The notes below the pieces were generated by a model. It made no database searches, had not been told where the DNA came from, and worked only from the letters and a program-made list of their open reading frames with translations. This document shows positions 46,410-55,982 of a stretch of 64,000 nucleotides of DNA, piece after piece. Every line of letters starts with the position of its first letter. Position 1 is the first letter of the stretch. The stretch comes from Streptococcus pneumoniae (GTDB lineage Bacteria; Bacillota; Bacilli; Lactobacillales; Streptococcaceae). Both the position numbers and the translations under genes were made by a program. The stretch spans positions 1-64,000 of the forward strand of contig JBFDTN010000001.1 in NCBI GenBank assembly GCA_040719455.1, written 5' to 3'.

Positions 46410-46790
46410 AGAAAAATCAGAGGACTGATTGATGTTTATGATTGCGATATCGTATGAAAAAAGATAGTAGTTTTAAGGCTTCAACTAAATTTTTACATCT
46501 GTTTATTGAGTTCGGACAAAGAGATTCTTAAAAAGAGATACAGGTATTTTATCTTTTGATAGTTCAGCTGAGGCTCCCTTTAGGGATAGATCTTCCTAGA
46601 GTTTGATGAAGCTTTGTTATATTTCCTATTTTTCTTACATTTTTTAATGTCCTCATATCTTGTTTAATTGAATTCGAGCTAAAAGCTCGGAAAATAGAGA
46701 AGCATTCCTAGAAGCTTAGCTTCTTCGTCATGTTTCCTAATTTTCATTCGCTTTTTTAACGCTCTCATATCTTGTTTTGAAAGGAGTTTT
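46410..46790 (+). other. Long untranslated leader upstream of xseA with an internal direct repeat
   Basis: No gene is visible. Two copies of a roughly 45-bp segment (46622-46665 and 46733-46776, about three quarters identical, both ending TCATATCTTGTTT) lie 111 bp apart. Between them are short hairpins with GAGCT/AGCTC and GAAGC/GCTTC arms. The second copy ends just before the AAAGGAG ribosome site of xseA. Confidence 0.6.
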
Positions 46791-48131
46791 ATGCCAGATT
46801 ATTTGTCGGTATCATCGTTGACCAAGTATTTGAAGTTGAAGTTTGACCGAGATCCGTATTTGGAGCGGGTTTATCTGACAGGCCAAGTGTCCAATTTTCG
46901 TAAGCGTCCGAGTCATCAGTATTTTTCGCTCAAGGACGAAAAGGCGGTGATTCAGGCGACGATTTGGGCTGGTGTTTATAAGTCTTTGGGCTTTGAATTG
47001 GAAGAGGGGATGAAGGTCAATGTCATCGGACGAATCCAGCTCTATGAGCCTAGTGGTAGCTACTCCATTATCATTGAAAAGGCTGAGCCAGACGGGATTG
47101 GTGCTTTAGCCATCCAGTTTGAACAATTGAAAAAGAAATTGGGTGACGAGGGTCTTTTTCAGGATAAATTTAAACAGCCCTTGCCGCAATTTGCACAGAA
47201 AATTGGTGTGGTGACCAGTTCTAGTGGTGCAGTTATTCGTGACATCATCACAACGGTTAGCAGGCGTTTTCCGGGTCGAGAAGTCGTACTTTATCCGACC
47301 AAGGTGCAGGGAGATGGTGCGGCTACTGAAATTGCGCAAAATATTCGCAGGGCTAATGAGCGAGAGGACCTGGATGTACTGATTGTTGGGCGTGGGGGTG
47401 GCTCTATTGAGGACTTATGGGCTTTTAATGAAGAAGAAGTGGTGCGAGCGATTTTTGAATCACGGATTCCGATTATTTCTAGTGTCGGACATGAAACGGA
47501 TATAACGCTAGCAGATTTTGTGGCAGACAGACGGGCAGCAACGCCGACAGCAGCGGCAGAATTAGCAACACCTGTGACCAAACTAGATGTGCTGGCTCAT
47601 CTTAAACAACAGGAAAATCGAATGAGTAAAGCTGTGGGAAATCGTCTGGTTTATCACCGTGAACGCTTGGAAAAATTAGCTCATTCGGTGATTTTTAGAC
47701 AGCCAGAACGGCTCTACGATGCCTATTTACAAAAATTAGATCAATTACAGTTGCGGATGAAACAAGCCATTTCCGAATATAGAAATGAAGGGCAAAAACG
47801 CAGTCAGATTTTGGAGCAACGCTTGCTCGCTTGTTCGCCAGTCCAGAAAATTGCCCTCTATCAGGAAAAATTAGCCCAGCAAAAACGCTTGTTGCGCAGT
47901 AGTACTGCCGTGATTTACGACCATAAGGTGGCAGAAGTCAAGCGCTTAGCAAATATCCTCTTGATGCTTGACACCAGCCGTATTGTGGCGCGGGGATATG
48001 CGATTGTGGAGCAAAATGGGCATGTAATTGATAGTGTTCAAAAGGTTCAAGCAGAAGAAAATATGACCATTCAGTTACGAGACGGTCAGCTAGAAGTTGA
48101 GGTAAAAGATGTCAAAACAAAAGAAATTTGA
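46791..48131 (+). CDS. xseA: Exodeoxyribonuclease VII large subunit
   Basis: Catalytic subunit of exonuclease VII, which degrades single-stranded DNA from both ends. The 446-residue protein has the N-terminal OB-fold (residues about 5-100, [11 protein letters not shown]), the XseA catalytic domain with [22 protein letters not shown] (about 203) and [16 protein letters not shown] (about 230), and a C-terminal coiled coil that binds XseB. It overlaps xseB by 23 nt. The AAAGGAG ribosome site is 6 nt from the ATG. Confidence 0.96.
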   Translation: MPDYLSVSSLTKYLKLKFDRDPYLERVYLTGQVSNFRKRPSHQYFSLKDEKAVIQATIWAGVYKSLGFELEEGMKVNVIGRIQLYEPSGSYSIIIEKAEPDGIGALAIQFEQLKKKLGDEGLFQDKFKQPLPQFAQKIGVVTSSSGAVIRDIITTVSRRFPGREVVLYPTKVQGDGAATEIAQNIRRANEREDLDVLIVGRGGGSIEDLWAFNEEEVVRAIFESRIPIISSVGHETDITLADFVADRRAATPTAAAELATPVTKLDVLAHLKQQENRMSKAVGNRLVYHRERLEKLAHSVIFRQPERLYDAYLQKLDQLQLRMKQAISEYRNEGQKRSQILEQRLLACSPVQKIALYQEKLAQQKRLLRSSTAVIYDHKVAEVKRLANILLMLDTSRIVARGYAIVEQNGHVIDSVQKVQAEENMTIQLRDGQLEVEVKDVKTKEI

Positions 48132-48321
48132 GGAAAATTTAGCAGATTTGGAGCAGATTGTTCAGAGATTAGAAAGCGGTGATGTCGCATTGGAAGATGC
48201 GATTGCCGAGTTTCAAAAGGGCATGAAACTATCAAAAGAACTCCAAGAAACCCTAAATCAAGCAGAAAAAACCTTGGTTAAGGTTATGCAAGCAGACGGA
48301 ACAGAGACGGACATGGAATGA
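48109..48321 (+). CDS. xseB: Exodeoxyribonuclease VII small subunit
   Basis: A 70-residue helical subunit that binds the coiled coil of XseA. The family sequence [17 protein letters not shown], then the [15 protein letters not shown] motif and KTLVKVM, is complete. It starts 23 nt inside xseA and ends with a 4-nt overlap with ispA, so translation is coupled throughout. Confidence 0.95.
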   Translation: MSKQKKFEENLADLEQIVQRLESGDVALEDAIAEFQKGMKLSKELQETLNQAEKTLVKVMQADGTETDME

Positions 48322-49193
48322 AGCAAGTAGAGCGATTGAATTGGATTGAGAGAGTCATCTCGGACTTTTATAGTGATAAATCTGTGGCACCTCATTTGAT
48401 TGAGACTATTCTTTACTCCATTCGAGCAGGGGGCAAGCGCCTGCGTCCGCTCCTTGTTTTGGAGCTATTAGAGGGCTTTGGCGTGACGCTTACAGAAGCC
48501 CATGTTCAGGTGGCGGCTGCCCTTGAGATGATTCACACAGGGAGTCTAATCCACGATGATTTACCTGCTATGGATAACGACGATTATCGCCGTGGTCAAC
48601 TGACTAGCCACAAGAAATTTGGCGAAGACATGGCCATTTTGGCGGGCGATAGCCTATTTCTTGATTCTTATGCCTTGGTGGCAATGGCAGAGCTTCCTAG
48701 CCAGATTCGTGTGGAATTGATCGCTGCTCTGTCTAAGGCGGCTGGGACTTTTGGCATGGTGGGCGGACAAGTGCTTGATATGGAAGGGGAAAAACGCAGT
48801 TTGAATCTTTCAGAATTGCAGACCATCCATGCCCATAAAACAGGAAAACTCCTCGCCTATCCTTTTGTTGCAGCAGGCGTGATTGTTGAAGCAGAAAGTC
48901 CTATTAAGACTATCTTGCAAGAGACGGGTGAGTGGCTCGGTTTGGCCTTTCAGGTGCGGGATGATATTTTAGATGTAACAGCTAGTTTTGAGGAATTGGG
49001 CAAAACACCAAATAAAGACCTTGTGGCAGACAAGTCCACCTATCCTGCCCTGCTTGGCTTAGAGGAAGCCAAAGCTTATTTAGCGATGAGTTTAGGTAAG
49101 GTAGAAGAGGGACTTACGGCATTGGAAGAACAATCCGCCTTTCAGGCAGACAAGATTCGAGAAATAGTAGAAAGTTTACGATTACATGGCTAA
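48318..49193 (+). CDS. ispA: Polyprenyl (farnesyl/geranyl) diphosphate synthase
   Basis: Condenses isopentenyl diphosphate with allylic diphosphates to farnesyl diphosphate, the precursor of undecaprenyl phosphate. The 291-residue enzyme has the first aspartate-rich motif in [11 protein letters not shown] (about 80-90) with the following RRG, GGKRLRP for diphosphate binding, and the second aspartate motif DDILD (about 217). Two residues inserted in the first motif (DDxxxxD form) are characteristic of bacterial FPP synthases. Confidence 0.93.
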   Translation: MKQVERLNWIERVISDFYSDKSVAPHLIETILYSIRAGGKRLRPLLVLELLEGFGVTLTEAHVQVAAALEMIHTGSLIHDDLPAMDNDDYRRGQLTSHKKFGEDMAILAGDSLFLDSYALVAMAELPSQIRVELIAALSKAAGTFGMVGGQVLDMEGEKRSLNLSELQTIHAHKTGKLLAYPFVAAGVIVEAESPIKTILQETGEWLGLAFQVRDDILDVTASFEELGKTPNKDLVADKSTYPALLGLEEAKAYLAMSLGKVEEGLTALEEQSAFQADKIREIVESLRLHG

Positions 49194-50001
49194 GGAAAGA
49201 GTAGATGTACTGGCCTACAAACAAGGCCTCTTTGATACACGTGAGCAGGCCAAACGCGGTGTTATGGCAGGTTTGGTTGTCTCTGTCATCAATGGCGAGC
49301 GCTATGACAAGCCGGGTGAAAAGATCGATGAAAGTACCGAATTAAAGTTAAAAGGCGAAAAGTTGAAATACGTTAGCCGTGGCGGTCTCAAATTAGAGAA
49401 AGCTCTTCAAGTATTTGACCTGTCAGTTAAGGGCAAAACGACGCTTGATATCGGTGCTTCAACAGGGGGCTTTACCGATGTCATGTTGCAAAATGGAGCT
49501 GATTTGGTCTATGCAGTTGACGTTGGCACCAATCAATTAGCCTGGAAAATTCGTCAAGACGCGCGGGTGGTCAGCATGGAGCAGTTCAATTTCCGCTATG
49601 CGACACCAAGTGATTTTAAGCAGCTACCTCAGTTTGCGAGCATCGATGTCAGCTTTATCTCGCTGAGCCTGATTTTGCCAGTTTTGTCAAGCATTTTGGT
49701 AGATGAAGGAGAAGTCGTTGCCTTGATTAAACCGCAATTTGAGGCAGGGCGTGAGCAGATTGGCAAAAACGGCATCATCAAGGACAAGGCTGTTCATCGG
49801 ATGGTTTTGGAAAAAGTGACGGCTTTTGCGGTGGAAGCAGGTTTTACCGTCAGAGCGCTTGATTTTTCCCCCATTCAAGGTGGACACGGCAATGTGGAAT
49901 TTTTGGCCTATTTGAAAAAAGAAAGTCCAGTTGAAAATCAAGTTGCAACAGTTATTGACACCATCGTAGAACAAGCGCATAAGGAATTTAAAGATGAATA
50001 A
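49186..50001 (+). CDS. tlyA: TlyA-family 16S/23S rRNA 2'-O-methyltransferase
   Basis: A 271-residue protein with an N-terminal S4 RNA-binding domain (residues 1-60, ERVDVLAYKQGLFDTREQAKR split around LAYKQG) and a FtsJ-like Rossmann domain with the SAM motif DIGASTGGFTDV (about 86-97). Characterised TlyA enzymes methylate ribose of 23S C1920 and sometimes 16S C1409. The hemolysin label used for the family is not supported by mechanism. It overlaps ispA and argR by 8 nt each. Confidence 0.92.
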   Translation: MAKERVDVLAYKQGLFDTREQAKRGVMAGLVVSVINGERYDKPGEKIDESTELKLKGEKLKYVSRGGLKLEKALQVFDLSVKGKTTLDIGASTGGFTDVMLQNGADLVYAVDVGTNQLAWKIRQDARVVSMEQFNFRYATPSDFKQLPQFASIDVSFISLSLILPVLSSILVDEGEVVALIKPQFEAGREQIGKNGIIKDKAVHRMVLEKVTAFAVEAGFTVRALDFSPIQGGHGNVEFLAYLKKESPVENQVATVIDTIVEQAHKEFKDE

Positions 50002-50425
50002 AAAAGAACGCTTAGAGAAAATTAGAAAATTTGTAACAGATTTTGAAATCGGCACTCAAGAAGAGATTGTCGAGCATTTAAAGGCCTCTGGAATTAAAGC
50101 AACGCAGGCAACAGTGTCTCGGGATATCAAGGAATTAGGGATTGTCAAAATTCCTTTGAAGGACAACACCTATATCTATGAATTGCCGAAATCCGTGTCC
50201 AGTCGCATGAAGTTGGCAGAAAATAACATTTTATCGTCTGAATGTATGGATGCGATGATTAATCTCAATCTTGTACCAGGAAGCACAGCTTTTGTCAAAA
50301 ATCAGATTGTCGAAGCCTTTTCAGAAGAGATTTTTAGCATTGTGTCAGATGATGATACAATTTTGATTATTCTTCGCCAGAAAGACGAGGCACAACGAGT
50401 CTTAGATACAATAAAAAATTGGTAG
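49994..50425 (+). CDS. argR: ArgR/AhrC-family arginine repressor
   Basis: A 143-residue regulator with an N-terminal winged helix (residues 1-65, QEEIVEHLKASGI and the SRDIKELGIVK recognition segment) and a C-terminal hexamerisation/arginine-binding domain. The usual GT-AGDDT arginine-binding signature reads SIVSDDDT here: the DDT is kept but the preceding glycine is lost, so arginine affinity may differ. The location between tlyA and recN is conserved in firmicutes and marks the AhrC type rather than one tied to an arginine operon. Confidence 0.9.
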   Translation: MNKKERLEKIRKFVTDFEIGTQEEIVEHLKASGIKATQATVSRDIKELGIVKIPLKDNTYIYELPKSVSSRMKLAENNILSSECMDAMINLNLVPGSTAFVKNQIVEAFSEEIFSIVSDDDTILIILRQKDEAQRVLDTIKNW

Positions 50426-50431
50426 GTTGCC

Positions 50432-52093
50432 ATGTTACTTGAAATTTCCATTAAAAATTTTGCCATTATTGAGGAAATTTCCCTTAATTTTGAGCAAGGA
50501 ATGACCGTTCTGACCGGGGAAACTGGGGCAGGAAAATCCATTATTATTGATGCCATGAATATGATGCTAGGAAGCAGAGCGACCACAGACGTCATTCGCC
50601 ATGGTATGCCCAAGGCTGAGATTGAGGGCTTGTTTTCGATTGAGCAAAGCAGGAGTCTGCGTGAACTCTTGGAAGAACAGGGCTTAGAGGTCTCAGATGA
50701 GCTGATTATTCGTCGTGAGATTTTGCAAAATGGACGCAGTATCAGCCGGATCAATGGGCAGTTGGTCAATTTGTCAGTCTTAAAAGCCGTTGGTCAGCAT
50801 TTGGTAGATATTCATGGTCAGCATGATCAGGAAGAATTGATGCGACCTCAGCACCATATTGCCATGCTAGACGAGTTTGGAGATGATGCGTTTTTCCAAT
50901 TAAAAGCGGATTATAAGGCTGCCTTTGAAGCTTATAAAACTTTGCGCAAACAAGTCTTGAGCATTCAAAAAAATCAAGAAGAAAACAAGGCTCGAATTGA
51001 GATGCTGGAATATCAGATGGCGGAGATTGAAGCTGCGGATTTGAAAGCGGGCGAGGATAAGGACTTGCATCAAGAGCGCGAGCGCCTGCTTAATCACAAG
51101 CAGATTGCAGATACACTGACAAATGCTTATGCCATGCTGGATAATGACGATTTCTCTAGTCTAGGAAATGTCCGCTCAGCCATGCATGATTTGGAGTCGA
51201 TTGAAGAGTTTGATCCGAGCTATAAGGAACTAGCTAGCAGTCTTTCTGAGACCTACTATGTCTTAGAGGATGTAACCAAGCGCCTTGAGGGGATTATTGA
51301 TGAGCTTGACTTTGACGGGAATCGCCTCATGCAGGTGGAAAGTCGTCTTGACTTGATTTACAGTATCACCCGCAAATACGGTGGCGCTGTCGATGATGTT
51401 TTAGACTACTTGGAGCAAATCACTAAGCAATACCAACTCTTGACAGGCTCAGATATTTCTTCTGAAAATCTTGAAACAGAGTTAAAAAAACGTGAAAAAG
51501 ACTTGGTTGGCTTAGCAGGTGAATTATCCAATGCGCGCCATCACTTAGCAGCAGGCTTGGAGCAAGAAATTAAGCAAGAGCTAAAAGACTTGTATATGGA
51601 AAAAGCGGATTTTCAGGTGCGCTTTAGCAAGGCCAAGTTTGGTCGTGAGGGCAATGAACAGGTAGAATTTTACATCTCCACCAACCCTGGTGAAGACTTC
51701 AAGCCCCTTGTCAAAGTGGCAAGTGGAGGAGAATTGTCGCGCTTGATGCTGGCTATTAAATCTGCTTTTTCTCGCAAGGAAGGCAAGACCAGTATCGTCT
51801 TTGATGAGGTGGATACCGGTGTATCTGGTCGTGTGGCGCAGGCTATTGCCCAGAAGATTTATAAGATTGGTGGGCATGGACAAGTCTTAGCCATTTCTCA
51901 TCTACCACAGGTCATTGCTATTGCGGATTATCAATTCTTTATTGAGAAGATCAGTGATGATCACTCAACAGTCTCTCGGGTTCGTCTCTTGACGCTTGAA
52001 GAGCGGATTGAGGAAGTGGCAAAGATGCTGGCAGGTGAAAATGTGACGGAAGCAGCGCTCACGCAGGCAAAAGAATTGCTCAAAAAAGATTAG
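50432..52093 (+). CDS. recN: DNA repair protein RecN
   Basis: SMC-like ATPase that acts early in double-strand break repair. The 553-residue protein has Walker A GETGAGKS (about 30-37), long coiled-coil arms (about 155-370) around a central hinge, and C-terminal signature and Walker B motifs (VASGGELSRLMLAIK and IVFDEVDTGVSG, about 430-480). Length and order are standard. It is 6 nt after argR and 8 nt before the phosphatase gene. Confidence 0.96.
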   Translation: MLLEISIKNFAIIEEISLNFEQGMTVLTGETGAGKSIIIDAMNMMLGSRATTDVIRHGMPKAEIEGLFSIEQSRSLRELLEEQGLEVSDELIIRREILQNGRSISRINGQLVNLSVLKAVGQHLVDIHGQHDQEELMRPQHHIAMLDEFGDDAFFQLKADYKAAFEAYKTLRKQVLSIQKNQEENKARIEMLEYQMAEIEAADLKAGEDKDLHQERERLLNHKQIADTLTNAYAMLDNDDFSSLGNVRSAMHDLESIEEFDPSYKELASSLSETYYVLEDVTKRLEGIIDELDFDGNRLMQVESRLDLIYSITRKYGGAVDDVLDYLEQITKQYQLLTGSDISSENLETELKKREKDLVGLAGELSNARHHLAAGLEQEIKQELKDLYMEKADFQVRFSKAKFGREGNEQVEFYISTNPGEDFKPLVKVASGGELSRLMLAIKSAFSRKEGKTSIVFDEVDTGVSGRVAQAIAQKIYKIGGHGQVLAISHLPQVIAIADYQFFIEKISDDHSTVSRVRLLTLEERIEEVAKMLAGENVTEAALTQAKELLKKD

Positions 52094-52101
52094 GAGAGAG
52101 C

Positions 52102-52830
52102 ATGAGATATTTTGTAATTGGGGATATCCATGGAAAAGCAGGTATGCTTGAGACACTTCTTCAGCATTGGAATCAAGAAGACCAGCTGATTTTTCTAGGG
52201 GATTTGATTGACCGTGGGGAAAACAGCAGAGCAGTTGTAGAGCGAGTTAGAGATTTAGTAGAGCATAGTGGTGCTATCTGCCTTTCTGGCAATCACGAAT
52301 ACATGTTTCTCGCTTGGTTAGATGATCCTGAAGACCGATATGATCATTACAGACGTAATGGTGGCGATACGACCATTAACTCGATTTTGGAACGTCCTTT
52401 AGATGCTCCAGTAGATGGGATTCGTGATGCCAAGCGTGTGATGGAAGAAGCAGGTGACTTGGTTGACTTTATCCGTCAAATGCCCTTTCATGTGGAAACA
52501 GAGCACTTGATTTTTGTCCATGCAGGGCTTGATTTGACCTTAGATAATTGGCAAGATACGACGGATTATAAAAAGGTCTGGATTCGTGCTCCTTTTCATG
52601 AAGCAGAAAATAAAACAGGAAAAGGCATCGTCTTTGGGCATACACCGACCACCTATCTAACAGGGGAACCCATGGAAAGCGCAAAACTCTGGCAGACCGA
52701 TGATGACAAGATTGGCATGGATGGTGGAGCTGTCTATGGCGGGGTTCTTCATGGATTGGTTTTTGAAGATGGACATATCCTTGAACACTATGTTGTGCCT
52801 AATGACGGCTTTCAAGTGACAGATGACTAG
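52102..52830 (+). CDS. PPP-family metallophosphoesterase
   Basis: A 242-residue protein phosphatase-like enzyme with the complete dinuclear metal motifs: GDIHG (residues 7-11), GDLIDRGEN (about 33-41) and GNHEYM (about 67), followed by histidines in VHAGLD and GHTPT. It resembles bacterial serine/threonine phosphatases and diadenosine tetraphosphatases, so the substrate is uncertain. It is the last gene of the xseA-recN run; an AGGAGAG ribosome site lies 5 nt before the ATG. Confidence 0.88.
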   Translation: MRYFVIGDIHGKAGMLETLLQHWNQEDQLIFLGDLIDRGENSRAVVERVRDLVEHSGAICLSGNHEYMFLAWLDDPEDRYDHYRRNGGDTTINSILERPLDAPVDGIRDAKRVMEEAGDLVDFIRQMPFHVETEHLIFVHAGLDLTLDNWQDTTDYKKVWIRAPFHEAENKTGKGIVFGHTPTTYLTGEPMESAKLWQTDDDKIGMDGGAVYGGVLHGLVFEDGHILEHYVVPNDGFQVTDD

Positions 52831-52834
52831 GTCT

Positions 52835-52867
52835 TTGATACACAAAAATCAATTTTTTTGATATAAT
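52835..52867 (+). promoter_or_regulatory. degV promoter
   Basis: Extended -10 TG-A-TATAAT (hexamer 52862-52867). A TTGATA lies at 52835-52840, but the 21-nt spacing is long, so the extended element probably carries recognition. Confidence 0.6.
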
Positions 52868-52898
52868 AGAAACAGTATTACAATAAAGTAGGAATAAC

Positions 52899-53732
52899 AT
52901 GGCAAAGATTAAAATTGTAACGGATTCATCCATCACCATTGAACCGCAACTTGTAGAAGACTTAGAGATTACAGTCGCTCCATTGTCTGTTATGGTGGAT
53001 GGTGTTGTGTATTCGGATGCAGACCTAGCAGAAGGTGAGTTTCTTCGCTTGATGCAAGCAAGTAAAAACCTGCCCAAAACGAGCCAACCGCCTGTTGGTG
53101 TTTTTGCAGAGATTTTTGAAAGGCTAGGAGAAGAGGCAGATCAGATTATCTCCATCCATATGTCGCATGCCCTCTCAGGAACGGTTGAAGCAGCTCGTCA
53201 AGGAGCTATTTTAGCCAACAGCAAGGTGACGGTCCTAGATAGTTCCTTTACTGATCAGGCTCTGAAGTTTCAAGTGGTTGAGGCAGCTAGACTTGCGAAA
53301 GAAGGCGCTTCTTTAGAAGCTATTTTAGAGCGAATCGAAGAAGTACGTGAGAAAACAGAACTCTACATCGGAGTATCGACTCTTGAAAATCTAGTTAAAG
53401 GCGGCAGAATTGGGCGCGTGACAGGTCTTCTTAGCTCTCTTTTAAACATTCGTGTCGTTATGCAGATGAAAAATCACGAATTGCAGCCGATGATCAAAGG
53501 ACGCGGAGTTAAGACCTTTAAGAAATGGCTAGTAGATTTTGAAGAATCCTTGGCAGGAAAAACTGTCGCAGAAATTGGGATTTCCTATGCAGGCAGTCCA
53601 GAATTTGCAGCAGAGATGAAGCAGAGCTTACAATCCTATGTTGAAAAAGAGATTTCAGTTTTAGAAACAGGATCAATTATTCAGACCCACACAGGTGAAA
53701 ATGCTTGGGCTGTTTTAGTCTATTATAAGTAA
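52899..53732 (+). CDS. DegV family fatty-acid-binding protein
   Basis: A 277-residue protein with the DegV fold. DegV proteins bind a fatty acid, and FakB members present it to the kinase FakA for phosphorylation and phospholipid synthesis. Visible family motifs are [13 protein letters not shown] at the start, TSQPPVGVF near residue 62, HMSHALSGT (about 88), and the GGRIGR segment (about 168). FakA is not nearby, so which fatty acid is bound cannot be said. Confidence 0.88.
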   Translation: MAKIKIVTDSSITIEPQLVEDLEITVAPLSVMVDGVVYSDADLAEGEFLRLMQASKNLPKTSQPPVGVFAEIFERLGEEADQIISIHMSHALSGTVEAARQGAILANSKVTVLDSSFTDQALKFQVVEAARLAKEGASLEAILERIEEVREKTELYIGVSTLENLVKGGRIGRVTGLLSSLLNIRVVMQMKNHELQPMIKGRGVKTFKKWLVDFEESLAGKTVAEIGISYAGSPEFAAEMKQSLQSYVEKEISVLETGSIIQTHTGENAWAVLVYYK

Positions 53733-53774
53733 GATTTAATTTTGTGAAAAAAACTGAAAATGCGTATCTAAGGC

Positions 53775-53803
53775 TTGACCTAAAAGAGTTTTTAAGATAT
53801 TAT
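53775..53803 (+). promoter_or_regulatory. hup promoter
   Basis: TTGACC (53775-53780), 17-nt spacer, TATTAT (53798-53803); an alternative -10 TATAGT lies 3 nt further on. Confidence 0.72.
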
Positions 53804-53839
53804 AGTATCCGTTAGATAAATTATTTTGGAGGATTAACA

Positions 53840-54115
53840 ATGGCTAACAAACAAGATTTGATTGCAAAAGTAGCAGAGGCTACTGAATTGACAAAGAAAG
53901 ATTCAGCAGCAGCAGTTGATGCTGTATTTGCAGCAGTTGCAGATTACCTTGCAGCTGGTGAAAAAGTACAATTGATCGGTTTTGGTAACTTTGAAGTTCG
54001 TGAGCGTGCAGCACGTAAAGGTCGCAACCCACAAACTGGTAAAGAAATCACAATCGCAGCTTCTAAAGTTCCAGCATTCAAAGCTGGTAAAGCTCTTAAA
54101 GACGCTGTAAAATAA
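53840..54115 (+). CDS. hup: DNA-binding protein HU
   Basis: Nucleoid protein of 91 residues that bends DNA as a dimer. The HU signature [21 protein letters not shown], split here as [15 protein letters not shown] and RNPQTGKEI, occupies the beta arm (about 46-68), and the N-terminal helices ([18 protein letters not shown]) are standard. Codon use is strongly biased, as expected for a highly expressed gene. It has its own promoter, a GGAGG ribosome site and a terminator. Confidence 0.97.
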   Translation: MANKQDLIAKVAEATELTKKDSAAAVDAVFAAVADYLAAGEKVQLIGFGNFEVRERAARKGRNPQTGKEITIAASKVPAFKAGKALKDAVK

Positions 54116-54151
54116 TCAGTAAGATAGAGTAAATAAAAAGCCTATTGTATT

Positions 54152-54182
54152 AAGCCTCTTAGCTTGTTCAAGAGGCTTTTTT
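54152..54182 (+). terminator. Terminator after hup
   Basis: A 9-bp stem (54152-54160 with 54170-54178) and six T. Confidence 0.88.
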
Positions 54183-54237
54183 GTTTATTTTAGAGGAAAT
54201 GTTTATAAACTCTAGGATGGCAGGACATGGGAATTCA

Positions 54238-54246
54238 TGGTATAAT
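54238..54246 (+). promoter_or_regulatory. Promoter of the Fur-family gene
   Basis: Extended -10 TG-G-TATAAT 30 nt before the ATG. Confidence 0.7.
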
Positions 54247-54275
54247 AATCATGAACAACATGAGGAGGTGAGGAT

Positions 54276-54734
54276 ATGAAAGGTCATCTCAACTTAGATA
54301 TACATCAAGAAGAAGACTATCAGGAAGTCATTCAGCACTTAAAAGAAAAAGGAATTCGGATTACAGAGACGAGAAAAGCAGTGATTGCCTACCTGATCAC
54401 GAGTAAAGAACATCCCAGTGCGGAGCGCATCTACCAAGATTTACTGCCTGAATTTCCAAGTATGAGCTTAGCAACGGTCTATAACAATCTGAAAGTTTTG
54501 ATTGAGGAAGGATTTGTCGAAGAAATCAAAATCAGCAATGATAAGACGACTTATTTTGATTTTATGGGGCACGAACATCTCAATATTGTCTGTGAAGTGT
54601 GCGGACGGATTGCGGATTTTGAAGATGGAGAAATTCCTGATTTGAAACGAGAAGTCGAAGAGCAGACAGGCTATCAGGTGACCAAGACCCAGGTTCTGAT
54701 GTATGGAATCTGCCCTAATTGTGCAGAGAAATAA
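54276..54734 (+). CDS. perR: Fur-family transcriptional regulator, PerR-like
   Basis: A 152-residue metal-dependent repressor. The N-terminal winged helix (about 25-90) carries the TRKAVIAYL and PSMSLATVYNNLKVL segments. The C-terminal half has the HEHLNIVC metal site and two CxxC pairs (CEVC and CPNC) for structural zinc. In streptococci the sole Fur-like protein is usually PerR, which senses peroxide through iron or manganese; that assignment is by family. A GAGGAGGTGAGG ribosome region precedes the ATG, overlapping a 6-codon mini-frame (54252-54272). Confidence 0.87.
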   Translation: MKGHLNLDIHQEEDYQEVIQHLKEKGIRITETRKAVIAYLITSKEHPSAERIYQDLLPEFPSMSLATVYNNLKVLIEEGFVEEIKISNDKTTYFDFMGHEHLNIVCEVCGRIADFEDGEIPDLKREVEEQTGYQVTKTQVLMYGICPNCAEK

Positions 54735-54833
54735 TGGATTTATCTTCTGTTTAGACTAGCTTTTTTGCAAAAAATTTTGTAAAATAGAAAAGTAACTGCA
54801 TGGCAGTTTTCAAAAATCAAAGGAGAATGTCTA

Positions 54834-55526
54834 ATGGTAAAATTAGTCTTTGCTCGCCACGGTGAGTCTGAATGGAACAAAGCTAACCTTTTCACAGGTT
54901 GGGCAGATGTTGACTTGTCTGAAAAAGGGACACAACAAGCAATCGATGCTGGTAAATTGATCAAAGAAGCTGGTATCGAGTTTGACCAAGCTTACACTTC
55001 AGTCTTAAAACGTGCGATTAAAACAACAAACCTTGCTCTTGAAGCAGCAGATCAATTGTGGGTTCCAGTTGAAAAATCTTGGCGTTTGAACGAACGTCAC
55101 TACGGTGGTTTGACTGGTAAAAACAAAGCAGAAGCAGCTGAGCAATTCGGTGATGAGCAAGTACACATCTGGCGTCGTTCTTACGATGTATTGCCTCCAG
55201 ATATGGCAAAAGATGATGAGCATTCAGCACACACAGACCGTCGCTATGCTCACCTTGATGATTCAGTGATTCCAGATGCTGAAAACTTGAAAGTGACGCT
55301 TGAGCGTGCTCTTCCATTCTGGGAAGATAAAATTGCTCCAACTTTGAAAGATGGTAAAAATGTCTTTGTAGGAGCACACGGTAACTCAATCCGTGCTCTT
55401 GTAAAACACATCAAAGGTTTGTCAGATGATGAAATCATGGATGTGGAAATTCCAAACTTCCCACCACTTGTCTTTGAATTTGACGAAAAATTGAACGTTG
55501 TAGCAGAATACTACTTGGGTGAATAA
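54834..55526 (+). CDS. gpmA: 2,3-bisphosphoglycerate-dependent phosphoglycerate mutase
   Basis: Glycolytic enzyme interconverting 3- and 2-phosphoglycerate; 230 residues. The catalytic histidine is in [10 protein letters not shown] (residues 6-15), with arginine in [17 protein letters not shown] (about 85-95) and the second histidine in [10 protein letters not shown] (about 180). Codon use is strongly biased, as expected for high expression. It is monocistronic; its terminator is the hairpin end of repeat copy C. Confidence 0.97.
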   Translation: MVKLVFARHGESEWNKANLFTGWADVDLSEKGTQQAIDAGKLIKEAGIEFDQAYTSVLKRAIKTTNLALEAADQLWVPVEKSWRLNERHYGGLTGKNKAEAAEQFGDEQVHIWRRSYDVLPPDMAKDDEHSAHTDRRYAHLDDSVIPDAENLKVTLERALPFWEDKIAPTLKDGKNVFVGAHGNSIRALVKHIKGLSDDEIMDVEIPNFPPLVFEFDEKLNVVAEYYLGE

Positions 55527-55532
55527 TACTAG

Positions 55533-55571
55533 AACAAGAGGTTAGGACAAGGGTCTTGGACCTCTTTTGTT
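55533..55571 (+). terminator. gpmA terminator, within repeat copy C
   Basis: AACAAGAGGT (55533-55542) pairs with ACCTCTTTTGTT-side sequence (55560-55571) around an inner partial stem, followed by T residues. Confidence 0.72.
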
Positions 55572-55910
55572 TTATAGATTTAACAGTTTGACGCAGTCTT
55601 GTCGCTGGGTTCAATGCTCCAGTGGAGCTATTTACGAGAACAGAAAGTTGTGAGCAACTGATCCAAAACATTGATCAATCAATATTCTATTAAAAGAAGC
55701 TAGCGAACTTGTCTTCGCTAGCTCTATTTTCAACCTTTTACAATTCTCAATTGTGAAAGCGTCAACTTGCGGGATATGAACAGTCCAGTGGACTGTTCAT
55801 ACCTGAGCTTGAAAACTCGAAAGCGAGGCTAGTCCAGTGGACTGTTCATACCTGAGCCTAAAAATTGGAAAGCGAAGACTACAAAATAGATTTCTATGAA
55901 ATCACGATTT
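55535..55910 (-). repeat. Dispersed intergenic repeat, copy C (inverted, expanded)
   Basis: Read in reverse, it follows copy B from the TCTATTTTGTAGTCTTCG block to the terminator hairpin. It contains an extra tandem duplication of about 49 bp (55782-55830 and 55831-55880), of which the first 27 bp are identical (AGTCCAGTGGACTGTTCATA and the next 7), and a CAATTGAGAATTG-type hairpin near 55739-55758. Confidence 0.85.
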
Positions 55911-55982
55911 TCCCCTACCTGTTTTTTGATGGAGAATTTTTTTTGGCTCTTGCTAAAATGACTACGCTTTCTAGGGATTTTA

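Noticed and set aside
50302..50769. Minus-strand open frame of 155 codons across argR and recN
   Set aside because: Antisense to two well-conserved genes, Ser/Ile-rich shadow sequence.
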